This document shows positions 42,571 through 51,710 of a stretch of 64,000 nt of DNA, piece by piece. The stretch covers positions 1 to 64,000 of the forward strand of contig CAYUST010000004.1 of NCBI GenBank assembly GCA_964447535.1. Direction: 5' to 3'. The notes beneath the pieces were generated by a model. The model made no database searches. It was not told where the DNA came from and worked only from the letters and a program-made list of their open reading frames with translations. Numbering within the stretch: position 1 is the first letter of the stretch; each line of letters starts with the position of its first letter. Source of the DNA: CAYUST01 sp964447535 (lineage in GTDB: Bacteria; Patescibacteriota; Gracilibacteria; Absconditabacterales; Absconditicoccaceae). The translations under genes and the position numbers were made by a program.

Positions 42571-43317
42571 ATGGAAACAGTCTCTTTCAAACCCTGTATT
42601 TCTGTGGTGATAACTGCCTATAATGCGGGTAGTACTGTGTTGGCGACCTTGCGCGCATTGGATAAGCAAACTGCTTCCAAAGAACATTTTGAGGTTATCT
42701 TGGTAGATGATGGATCAACTGATGAGACTAAAGTGATAGTGGAACATTTTGCTGCTCAGTCTTCACTCTCATTAGTCTATCTCTATCAGCCAAACAAGGG
42801 TGTAGGAATAGCGAGAAATTTGGGAATTCATCATGCAAAAGGTGATATTCTCGCCTTCACTGACGCAGATTGTACGTGTGATCCAGACTGGATTACCGTG
42901 ATTGAACATGAGATCAGAGGACAAAAGAAACAACTCATTGGAGGATGTACGTACTCGCATGATACGATTATTTTCCCCTGGAAGATGGCTCCGGTACATC
43001 ATATTGGAGTGACTGCGAATTTGGCACTTTTGCGTACGACTTTACCGGTTGATGAGGAGGTATTTAGTTCATGATTCACTGGCATGGTGGGTGATGATAT
43101 CGATCTCGTCGTCAGACTCAAGAAGCAAGGAATAGAATTACATTATGTTGCACAGATGCGCGTCATGCATCCTGCAAACATCCTGACGTTTGAGAGATTT
43201 TTGATTCGTGTGAGAGGGAGAGGTAATGAGGTTGGTTTATATAAAAGACATGGTCGTGAAGTACTGTGAGCGTTTTCACCAATGATGCAACCGAGGATAG
43301 GAGGGAGAATTTCTTAA
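42571..43317 (+). CDS. family 2 glycosyltransferase, catalytic part
   Basis: 248 residues. VVITAYNAGSTVLATL, VILVDDGSTDET, GVGIARNLGIHHAKGDI, FTDADC and MVGDDIDLVVRLKKQG give a complete GT-A catalytic domain. TGA codons at SSGFTG and LGAFSP. The frame stops at TAA, but the same frame goes on directly into a two-helix segment normally fused to this enzyme type (next entry). Either the membrane domain has been lost by a nonsense change or an assembly error produced the TAA. The catalytic domain alone should fold. Confidence 0.85.
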
Positions 43318-43587
43318 CTTTTTTTGGGCTGCGTAGTGTTGCTGGTGTGCATGCTTGTTCTTGGTTGGTATGGAGGATGGCAAGCTCTGGCACTCAGCGG
43401 CCTCGCTGGCTGTATATGGTTTCTCTTCTCTGGCTATCGCTATTTGATTTTGTATGCACCCCAACATGCTCCCGTAGTTTCTTGGCCTGATAGAGGCAAA
43501 ACACTCTGTTATTTAGCTTTGTTTCTGCCGCTTTTTTGCTATCATAGGATCAGAGGGAGCATCCATTTTGGCTTTTTAATGTTGTAG
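43318..43587 (+). pseudogene. detached membrane domain of the preceding GT2
   Basis: Eighty-nine codons in the same frame after the TAA: two to three helices (VVLLVCMLVLGWYGGW, ALALSGLAGCIWFLF, LALFLPLFC), then HRIRGSIHFGFL, the usual C-terminal end of membrane-bound GT2 enzymes. TTG at 43324 could start it as a separate small protein. The close fit of order and spacing argues for one original gene split by a single stop. Confidence 0.6.
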
Positions 43588-43593
43588 GTACCT

Positions 43594-44691
43594 ATGCACA
43601 CCCCGTCGCGTATTGCTATCAATACAAGGTTACTCCAGCAAAAATGATCTGGAGTACCGTATTATATCAAAAAACTTTTTCAAGCAGTGTGAAACGTGCA
43701 AGATAATTTGTTGTTTTTTCAAACAAAAGGTGAACATACCCTTGGAGAGACCAAAAGAATCGCTTGTTCTCCACATGGGATAGCGGGTATTTTTTTTGAT
43801 GTGCTTGGCGTCTTGAAACTTATTTTCACATGGAAACCTGCAATTTTTCACGGTCCTAGTTTTATATTACCGTTTTGGAAACCCAAACGATGCAAGTATG
43901 TAGTGACTATCCATGATCTCTCATTGCGTACTATGCCACATCTCTATCGCTTCACGTTTAGGGTGTTGTACAGACGATTGATTGCCCGTTCTATCGCCAA
44001 GGCAGATGCTATCGTCGTGGTGTCCCAGCATACCAAAAAAGATGTCATGCATTACTATGGGGTTGATCCCAAGAACATTATGGTGAGTTATCCAGGACTC
44101 AATGAGATATTTTTGCGTACACATCAAACCAAACGCTTGATAGAGGAACCCTATATCCTTTCTTTGACGACACATCCCAAAAGGAAAAATATACTTTCGG
44201 TGATTGAAGCATTAGCCGTACTCAAAGAGCATCATATAGTGATACGCTATGTAGTGGTCGGCATAATAGGAAAAAAGCAAACAGAAATGCTTTGTACACA
44301 AGCAGAAAAGTATGGTGTCCGTGATCAAGTGACCTTGCGATGATATGCAACCGAAGAAGAACTTATTTCCTTGTATCGTCATGCAGAAGTATTTGTGTAT
44401 CCTTCGTTTTATGAGGGATTTGGTTTCCCTATCATCGAGGCAATGGCTTCCAAAACGCTTGTAATCACGAGCCACACAAGTAGTATGCAAGAGTTGATGC
44501 AGGACACACGTTTTCTCGTGGATCCTACACGTGTAGAGGATATTGCTGCTAAACTGATTTCAACCTTACGTCTTCCTGAACATCAGAAACAGGAAGTGAT
44601 TGAGCGTAACTATCAGTTTTGTCAGCAATTCTCCTGGGCGAAGTCTGCACAGCAACATCAGGAATTGTATGAGCGTCTTTTGAGAGTATAG
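43594..44691 (+). CDS. family 4 glycosyltransferase
   Basis: 365 residues. IAINTRLLQQKGSGVPYYI with the Gly-rich acceptor loop (first Gly is TGA), VVTIHDLSLRTMP, AIVVVSQHTKKD, and the donor site FVYPSFYEGFGFPIIEAMASKTLVI with both Glu. VTLRGYATEEELISLY gives a TGA Gly in the family's usual LGYV position. This is the mannosyltransferase-like GT4 group. Start seven bases after the detached GT2 domain. Confidence 0.92.
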
Positions 44692-44713
44692 GAAATTTTA
44701 TACATAGGGTAGT

Positions 44714-46909
44714 ATGAAACAGATTTTTTTGGCAGTTGGATGTTTAGTCGCGTGTGCTATGGGGGTGTATCATGCGTGGTTTTTTTCGTTAGGTATTATT
44801 TCACATGGGGATCGAGGCTATCTTCCTCATCTGCTCAATGGCCATCATGCACTCTACATTTGGAGGAGTGTCATGAGTCTAGGAGATGTAGTGCTGGATC
44901 TCGGGCAGTGGAGTTGGCAACTCTTCCCCTTACTCGGAACATTTTGAATTGAGTATGCACTTGCCGAGAGAATTATTTTTTTGCGGCCGAGTGTGTTGTG
45001 TGCGACGATAGGATTTTTCTTGTTGGGACAACGTATATGGAAATCTGTACGAGGAGGTGTGGCTAGTTCACTCGTATTTTGCTATAGCACCTATTTCCTG
45101 ACATTACAAACGGGACATGTTACGCTCGCTGCAGGATTTAGTTTGTTTGCATTCGTACGACTAGCATATGATGCGTTTTTGCGTATGCGCAAATGATATC
45201 TCTTGGTAGTGACCATCATTTTGTTTTCATTGTGTCTGTGATATGAACCGAGAGCAGGATATATCATGGCGTGCATGTTGGCCTTTTACACCGTGTTTTG
45301 GCGAGCGAAACAGCAGAGTATCTCTCGCAAGACGCGAATGTTGCTACTCGGGTGATGAGTTATCCTCGTGTTGCTCAATCTATGGCGATATCTTCCTTTG
45401 TCTCATAGCTTAGGAACAATCACCGACAATCATTTATTCAACAGAGGATTATTTGGCAATCAATATTTTGATTTGCTTTATGCGTTCACGCTTCACCATC
45501 CACGACGAGATGGAGTGATCAACAAGGCGTTTATCAACCAACCCATCCCTTGGTATTTTTGGTTTGTTCCACTGGCTGCACGATGAGGATTTTTCGTCCA
45601 GCGCAAGCACCCGACCATGCAGTTTTTTGCACTCCTTGCGTTACTTGGTGTTTTTCTGTCTAAACAAGTTGCGCCTCCTGGTGGAGTAATCTACAAAATT
45701 CTCTTCGAGTATTTCCCTGGATTCAGTGCGTTTCGTGAGGCAAGCAAGTTTTTCGTACTCATTGCGATGAGCTATAGTGTGATGATTGCGTGAGCGATTG
45801 CTCGACTGCGACAACAAAGAAAATTGCGTGTCTTATTTTGGATCATGATGAGTTGACTCATTTGCTTGAGTGCCTGGAATACAAGATCATATATTTCTGG
45901 AACTATAGAATCACTTTTTGTTGTCAAACATCCATCGTCTGACTATACACGTCTCAATGCATTTTTGAGAGACCATGCCACCTTGGGTAGGACACTCATT
46001 ATCCCCAAGTATAGCCGTTGGATGCGGTATGATGGTACTGCACCGAGAATATCTTTCTCTGATGAGATCAATAGAAAACTCAAATATACCGGCTATACAG
46101 GAGAAAATTCCTCCACCAAAATACACTCGTTATTGCAGTTGAGTGGTGCGGATGCGTTCTTGGATAGTCTCGCTATTCGCTATGTGGTGTTGCCTATGAT
46201 TGATGATCAAAACCAGGATAATCTCTATGTCTATTTTGGTAAACAAGATTATGAAGTTGTCGTGCAAGGGGTGACCTGAGCAAAAAGAGCTCAGAAGCTC
46301 TTGGAGACCAGTAAGCAAACCTATCAAGACTACTATACGCTTTTGCAACAGAGTCCGTACTTACAAGAGCTTGATTTGGGCATGACAGACGGGACACGTA
46401 TCTTTGGCAATCAAGCATATAGACCTTGGATTAGCGCCTCTACCGGTGCCGTCCAATTTGCTCGTATCAATCCGACCTACTATACAATAGAAGTAGCTGT
46501 GCCAGCATGAGTCACGGGGGTAGAACTTACTTTTTTGGAAACCTATCATGAAGGACGAGATATGCTTGAACGTACAACACCTTTCCCTTGCCAGCAACCG
46601 TTTACAACGACATGAACTGATGCATGGTGACCGGTGACCGAGTGTGTGCAACCTGAGTATACGTTCATGCCTAAGAATGTCTTTCGTATTGATGATTTGT
46701 TGCCTAGTACAGGCGCCCGTCATATCCAAACCGCTGGCTATGCACAAGCACGAAGTTTAGAAATCCCAGCTTCCTCAGAGATCACCACCTTGCGTTACAC
46801 CCTTCTCTTTCGTCCGCAAGTATGGGTGTATCGAGGATTGCTCCGAAGTGGTGGGTGAGCAATGATACTGTTGTGCTATGGTGTACGAAGTTGGAGGAAA
46901 AGACAGTAG
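44714..46909 (+). CDS. very large polytopic membrane protein, YfhO/GT-C-like
   Basis: 731 residues. About twelve helices in the first 390 residues, then an extracytoplasmic domain of about 320 residues and a final helix. FPGFSAFREASKFFVLIAM corresponds to the motif noted at 36693. The soluble domain has LRDHATLGRTLIIPKYSRW and a beta-rich end (YTIEVAVPAGVTGVELTF). About fifteen TGA codons. It probably moves sugars or whole glycans onto an extracellular acceptor; this rests on topology and neighbours only. Confidence 0.68.
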
Positions 46910-46932
46910 TTTTTTAGTAGGGCAGTTGGTAG

Positions 46933-48234
46933 ATGATTCATCTCATGCAAAAATTGCGTAAGAGGCGAGGCAATTATTATTATGTGGTAGTGACGACGGT
47001 CGCTGCTGTCATTACCGGTACCATAAATTATCTCTATCATCCGATGATGATCCGCTACTTGAGTAGTGCGGATTTCGCTATTTTCCAGTCGTTGATGAGT
47101 ATGTTCAATATTTTCAGTGTGGTGAGTGCTGGTCTCGGTATGTATCTAACGCAACAGTTTAGCAAACATGCCGATAATCTTCAACAGCTCTCGGCACTCA
47201 AACGCTACCGAAAATGATTTGCTATCAAGCGAGGAGTAGTCTTATTTTCCTTTTTCGTCTGTTTGAGTCCATTGTTGACGAGCTATTTGCATCTCCCTAG
47301 CTTTCGATTGGTTATTCTCGTTGCGTTTAGTTATTTATTTACCGGCTATGTAATCGTCTTTGGGTGATTACTCCAAGGTACCCATAAATTTGAACATATT
47401 TCAGGTATATTGATAGCGGGAGCTATCTGTAGAGTGAGTTTTGGTGCAGTATCTATGCGATTAGATTTGGGAGTAGCTGGCGCAATTGCTGCGGTCAGTA
47501 TTGGTTCACTGGTGTGAGTCACGTTGCAGTGGTTGAGTACGAGAAACATTGCAGAACAACAACCAACGCACGACACTGAGATACGTATTGTCGATGATTT
47601 TCGTTCGCATCTTCCTCCTATCACATTTTTCGCTAGTGTAGCAGTGGTATCGATGTTGCTCAGTCAGATAGATATTTTTGTCGTCCAACACAAGTATTTC
47701 GGTGATGAGGCGGGTATCTATGTCGCGGTGAGTGTCTTGGCAAAGTTTATTTTCTTCTTGGCCGGATCCGTGGAGACGGTCTATTATCCCCAGCTGTCTA
47801 AGTCGGTCGTCCATCATGTCTCACGCATTCAAGTGCGTAATTATCTGACCTTGCTTGCATTCGTGATTATATGAGGCTACCTTGGGTCTCGATTGTTGGG
47901 AGGATTTGTGCTGTACTTATTTAAACCGACGTTGGTAGGATATACAGATTGGTTGCAATGGTTGCTGATTGGTTCAGGAAGTATTTTCATCTTTACGACA
48001 ATTCTCAAACTCTTAGTCGCTTGGAAACAAAAACGGTGTGCGATGCTGTTGATCGGTATTGGTCTTTTGGTCATGGTATGGTTGCATATTGCTGCTGATA
48101 GCATTAGTAGCTTTGTGCATGTTTATACACGGTCTATGGTAGTCTTGGCACTCTGCGCGCTTGCTTTGTTTCGATATACGTTGCATACGCACAAACAACT
48201 GTCAGTGACAGAGCTTTGAACAAGTGAAATTTAG
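46933..48234 (+). CDS. polysaccharide flippase (Wzx/MVF-like)
   Basis: 433 residues, about twelve helices. Starts with TTVAAVITGTINYLYHPMM and YLSSADFAIFQSLMSMFNIF, the pattern of oligosaccharide flippases, with a central YFGDEAGIYVAVSVLAKF typical of the seventh helix region. Seven TGA codons, one (ELGTSEI) just before the real TAG. It differs clearly from the flippase at 15253, so two export systems are likely. An internal ATG at 46945 is an alternative start. Confidence 0.85.
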
Positions 48235-48247
48235 TTTATTTGTAGCC

Positions 48248-48586
48248 ATGAAAAAATCGCACCCTCTTCCTACACTCCATCAGTTGCGAAGTAAATATAC
48301 GCGAACGGATATAGTGTGGTTCTTCTTGATGTATGGTATTCTCTACAGAGAATTATTTACCGATGAAACCTTGCTGTGGTGTATTTTGATTACGCGATGA
48401 TTTTTCTTTTTCGATAGTCGTTGGTTTGCAAGGATAGCATGATGTTATTTCATAGCGGTAGTTGTTTCCTATTTTCGATTTACTCATGCGACAGCAGAAC
48501 ATTTTGCCGTCTACCTGTTTTGGTATGTGGTTGCTTGGGTGGTGAGTACCATCATCGAGCCGTCTTTTGTTAAAGTTTGAAAATAA
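48248..48586 (+). CDS. small membrane protein visible only with UGA = Gly
   Basis: 112 residues with three to four helices rich in Phe and Trp (IVWFFLMYGILYREL, FAVYLFWYVVAWVVSTII). Three TGA codons (ITRGFFFF, IAGCYF, KVGK). It begins 13 bases after the flippase and ends the second glycan block. Not recognised; the frame and membrane pattern are the only support. Confidence 0.6.
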
Positions 48587-48640
48587 GCCCCACGCCTTTG
48601 GCAGTGGGTCATTCTTACTTCAAAAAAACCCCACACCAGA

Positions 48641-48709
48641 GGTGCAGGATCATTGCATCAATCATACTTCGTTATGAAGATGCAAAGATATCGCTAACGC
48701 GATTTTTTT
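48641..48709 (-). repeat. structured dispersed repeat, copy C
   Basis: Inverted relative to copy A. Hairpin ATCGCGTTAGCGAT, core ATCTTTGCATCTTCATAACGAAG, then GATTGATGCAATGATCCTGCACC. Here TTGCATC and GATGCAA also pair, enclosing the CTTC-ATAAC-GAAG hairpin. Confidence 0.65.
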
Positions 48710-48721
48710 GGAGGGAGAAAG

Positions 48722-48745
48722 AAAAACCCGCAGATACTGCGGGTT
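48722..48745 (-). terminator. terminator of the 48856-50495 cassette
   Basis: Perfect 9-bp stem AACCCGCAG / CTGCGGGTT, loop of three, then TTTCTTTCT on the minus strand. Confidence 0.8.
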
Positions 48746-48755
48746 TGCATTACGA

Positions 48756-48855
48756 NNNNNNNNNNNNNNNNNNNNNNNNNNNNNNNNNNNNNNNNNNNNN
48801 NNNNNNNNNNNNNNNNNNNNNNNNNNNNNNNNNNNNNNNNNNNNNNNNNNNNNNN
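48756..48855. other. scaffold gap (100 N)
   Basis: No shared flanks. It removes the C-terminus of the next minus-strand gene. Confidence 0.95.
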
Positions 48856-49196
48856 TGTCGTTCTTCAAGCGATATGCTATCGCTCAGTTGGTTCATGATT
48901 TGGAGCGCCTCATCTTGTCCAAGCGTAGGTACAGGTGTGTTTGCATAGTATGCAACACGCTGAGCACGCCACTGATACAATTTTCTGAGACCAATACTCC
49001 CTATGAGCACACCACCAATTCCCAGCAAGGAGATGATAAGATGAGTTCCTATACCAACTCCTATCAGCGAGAGACTGATAATCACACTTAGCCACGCAAT
49101 GGTTGTGTACATACTGAACTGTCTTCTTTCGTGTTGTTGATTGTCATAGTAGAGGTATGCCTTGCAGGCCTCTCTCCATTGAGATGTTTCTGTCAT
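48856..49196 (-). CDS. small membrane protein, 3' end in gap
   Basis: At least 113 residues. A charged N-terminus (QWREACKAYLYYDNQQHERRQF), two helices (TTIAWLSVIISLSLIGVG and LIISLLGIGGVLIGSIG), then a basic and an acidic helical part (NQLSDSISLEER). The order resembles the coiled-coil/two-helix proteins at 30654 and 49215. No TGA. Function unknown. Confidence 0.6.
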
Positions 49197-49214
49197 ATAA
49201 TCTTTTTTATTTTA

Positions 49215-49832
49215 TTAGTCTCTTTCTTCTCCTCCGGCTAATTGGACTGCTTCTCCATTATCTTCGTCCTCACTATCATCATCTACATCTAATTCTCTAG
49301 AGCGAGTTGCATGCATCTCTAGATATTGCTTGAGATCACTTTGTGCTTCTGGGGGAAGTTTGCTAAAATCAATCTCTGGTAAATGTTGCTGAAGAAGCAG
49401 AAGAATATCTCTTTTGGCTCTATCGCGCTGAAGTACTGCCTCGTCGCATTTCTCCTCCGTGGCCATGATATTTTCAAAATGAGTCACGAGTTCTTTGGTC
49501 GGTTCATTTCCACGACCTACCCAAGCATGTTCACTCAGATTGAGTCTTCGGTAAAGACCCGGTCGAAAGATCATGATAATATCATCAATATCATTCAACA
49601 GCCAAAACAGAGCAACCAGTACAAGTGAAAATAAATGACTAGTCCAAAGAGCAAATAGGCAAATTGCGAGTGAGATACCAATAAGGTATTTTCGGAACCG
49701 TTCACGAGAGATCTGTGCTTGTTCTTTGATCTGCAAAGCGCGATCACTATAGCTTTTTTGATTTATCTCCAGCTGATCATACAGTGTTTCCACGTCGTTT
49801 TGGCGTTGTTCTAAAATTGTAAATAAACTCAT
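49215..49832 (-). CDS. coiled-coil membrane protein (205 aa)
   Basis: N-terminal coiled coil (LEQRQNDVETLYDQLEINQK), two helices (about 48-80), a second coiled coil and the tail HLPEIDFSKLPPEAQSDLKQYL, then a strongly acidic end (DVDDDSEDEDNGE). Paralogue of the protein at 30654, which lacks the acidic end. No TGA. Function unknown. Confidence 0.62.
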   Translation of the reverse strand: MSLFTILEQRQNDVETLYDQLEINQKSYSDRALQIKEQAQISRERFRKYLIGISLAICLFALWTSHLFSLVLVALFWLLNDIDDIIMIFRPGLYRRLNLSEHAWVGRGNEPTKELVTHFENIMATEEKCDEAVLQRDRAKRDILLLLQQHLPEIDFSKLPPEAQSDLKQYLEMHATRSRELDVDDDSEDEDNGEAVQLAGGEERD

Positions 49833-49944
49833 AACTATATTTTGAGGATGAGGTAATGATCTTGCCCTGTTTCAGACGAAGTCAGGCAAAACTGTCTATG
49901 TATCAATAAATATCTATTGCATAAAGTCAATATTATTTTCTCAA

Positions 49945-49977
49945 AGAAAAAAGAGTCCCTGAAGCAGAGACTCTTTT
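49945..49977 (-). terminator. terminator of the gene at 49992
   Basis: Stem AAAAGAGTC / GACTCTTTT with an 11-nt loop; T-rich on both strands. Confidence 0.75.
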
Positions 49978-49991
49978 GCTTTAGCCTGTGG

Positions 49992-50495
49992 CTAAGCGTG
50001 ATGAGGTGATTGGTAGATTTTTTTTGCTCCATAGCCGAGTTTCCCTATGAGCAACACGAGTGACGCCACTAGCAAGGGGGTCATCCCGTTGGCGATGATT
50101 TCTCCAATGATGAGTGCTACCAAGAATATACATCCAATGACCCATGCGGTGATATGGTGTGGTATGTCTCTGCCCGTAAGCGCACTTATACAAAAAAGCA
50201 CGCTCACGCATATCATACCTCCTTTGGATATCTCTTGGGCGAGGGGTAAATGAGCGTAGAGCATATTTGCTTGCATAGCTCCCAAAAGTATACCAAAGAG
50301 TATACCAAACCCCATGCCAAATATCAGTGCAACACGATATTCAAGTTGCGTATCGTCTTGATATTCAGTAGTGGTGAACTCCTCTTTGTGTAGACTAAAG
50401 AGGATACGTGTGAGCAAAAGTAGTGTGCCCAACACATTCAAAAATAAAATGATGCTAAAGAACGTCATAGGTGTGAAATTTATTTTTATTGACAT
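49992..50495 (-). CDS. small polytopic membrane protein (167 aa)
   Basis: Four to five helices; acidic loop KEEFTTTEYQDDTQLEY after the first, then Gly-rich helices. Layout like the protein at 30172. No TGA. First gene of its cassette but separated from the next by a terminator. Divergent from nusA. Confidence 0.6.
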   Translation of the reverse strand: MSIKINFTPMTFFSIILFLNVLGTLLLLTRILFSLHKEEFTTTEYQDDTQLEYRVALIFGMGFGILFGILLGAMQANMLYAHLPLAQEISKGGMICVSVLFCISALTGRDIPHHITAWVIGCIFLVALIIGEIIANGMTPLLVASLVLLIGKLGYGAKKIYQSPHHA

Positions 50496-50532
50496 ATAAT
50501 GAAAATGATTTGTTTTGCAAATGAAAATGGTC

Positions 50533-50560
50533 TTGCAAATGTGTAGATAATGGCTATATT
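50533..50560 (+). promoter_or_regulatory. nusA promoter
   Basis: TTGCAA, 16 bp, TATATT. The expected start is about 50567. Confidence 0.6.
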
Positions 50561-50575
50561 GGCGTCAATAAACAC

Positions 50576-50601
50576 AAGACCTCGCCAAACGGCGAGGTCT
50601 T
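50576..50601 (+). promoter_or_regulatory. leader hairpin upstream of nusA
   Basis: Perfect 11-bp stem AAGACCTCGCC / GGCGAGGTCTT with loop AAAC, followed by ATTAAAATT. It would form within the first 40 nt of the transcript. The U tract is poor, so attenuator or pause hairpin is likelier than full terminator. Confidence 0.55.
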
Positions 50602-50642
50602 ATTAAAATTCCCTGATATCATTTATTTTGTTTATACATCTC

Positions 50643-51680
50643 ATGAAACTCAACGGACAGCAAATTCAAGAGGCGATCAAGCAGTTGATTGCTGAGTACA
50701 AGTATGATCCATATGTAGTGTTGGATATCGTCAAACTCGGTATTAGAACCGCATATCGCAAGGATTACATGCCCAACGATCGCAAGGCACAAATTCAAGT
50801 ATCTATCGGTGCAGATGGAACGATCAAGATCTTCAGAGACCGAGATATTGTCAAAGAAATAGAAGATAAAGAAGAAGAGAGAGAGATGACACTCGAAGAA
50901 GCAAAGAAACTCAAAAAGGACGTCTCTATCGGAGATACACTCACGATTGACGTAACGCCAGATCCACTCGAGTTTACGCGTATTGGCGTCCAAGCAGCGG
51001 CACAGACGATCAAGCAAAACCTCAAGAATATCGAAAGAGAAAGATTCTTCGAGAAGTTCCAAGACAAACAAGGTGAGTTGCTCAAAGCCAAAGTACTGAG
51101 AGTAATAGGTGATAGTGTCGTACTCGATATTGATGGAGCAACCGTAGTCTTGCTCCCAGAAGGGCAGGTTCCCAATAGAGTCTATAATTCTGGAGAAGAA
51201 ATCATTGTCTTCCTCAAACAAATCTCAAAAGGAAGTGGTGGCATCAACCTCAATATTACCCAAGCAGGACCTGAGTTTATCGAAGCGTTGCTCAAACGTA
51301 TTGTACCTGAATTTGAAGAGGGTAGAGTAACTATCGAAAAAATCGTTCGTATCACAGGCAAAAGGACCAAGATCATTGTCTCTTCTGATGATGAGAAAAT
51401 TGATCCCGTTGGTGTATTCGTGGGACATCGTGGTGATAGAATCAACACCATCCTCTCTTTGTTGGATGGCGAAAAGATAGATTTCATCGAAGACACAGGT
51501 GATGAGTATAGACTCGTCATGGACGTTCTCAAACCTGCTAAGGTGACCTCAGTACAAATTGCAGATGGCAAAGCTACCGTAGAACTTCCCGAAGATCAAA
51601 AGGCACTTGCGATCGGCAAGGGCGCAGTTAATATCAAACTCGCTGGACAACTCACTGGACTCAGAATTGAATTAGTATAG
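50643..51680 (+). CDS. nusA: transcription termination/antitermination factor NusA
   Basis: 345 residues. N-terminal RNA-polymerase-binding domain (VVLDIVKLGIRTAYRKDY), S1 domain (about 130-195, GELLKAKVLRVIGDSVVLDI), then two KH domains with VGVFVGHRGDRINTIL and ALAIGKGAVNIKLAGQLTG. The order matches NusA without C-terminal acidic repeats. Residue SKGSGGINLNITQAGPEFI links S1 to KH1 as in other NusA proteins. No TGA despite about 20 Gly, consistent with strong expression. gatB follows after 30 bases. Confidence 0.95.
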   Translation: MKLNGQQIQEAIKQLIAEYKYDPYVVLDIVKLGIRTAYRKDYMPNDRKAQIQVSIGADGTIKIFRDRDIVKEIEDKEEEREMTLEEAKKLKKDVSIGDTLTIDVTPDPLEFTRIGVQAAAQTIKQNLKNIERERFFEKFQDKQGELLKAKVLRVIGDSVVLDIDGATVVLLPEGQVPNRVYNSGEEIIVFLKQISKGSGGINLNITQAGPEFIEALLKRIVPEFEEGRVTIEKIVRITGKRTKIIVSSDDEKIDPVGVFVGHRGDRINTILSLLDGEKIDFIEDTGDEYRLVMDVLKPAKVTSVQIADGKATVELPEDQKALAIGKGAVNIKLAGQLTGLRIELV

Positions 51681-51710
51681 GAACATTTTCTTTATTTCCC
51701 TCGTCAGCTC

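Noticed and set aside
51182..51571. Long minus-strand frames opposite nusA and gatB
   Set aside because: They mirror the codon structure of strongly supported plus-strand genes and are Ser/Thr-rich without motifs.
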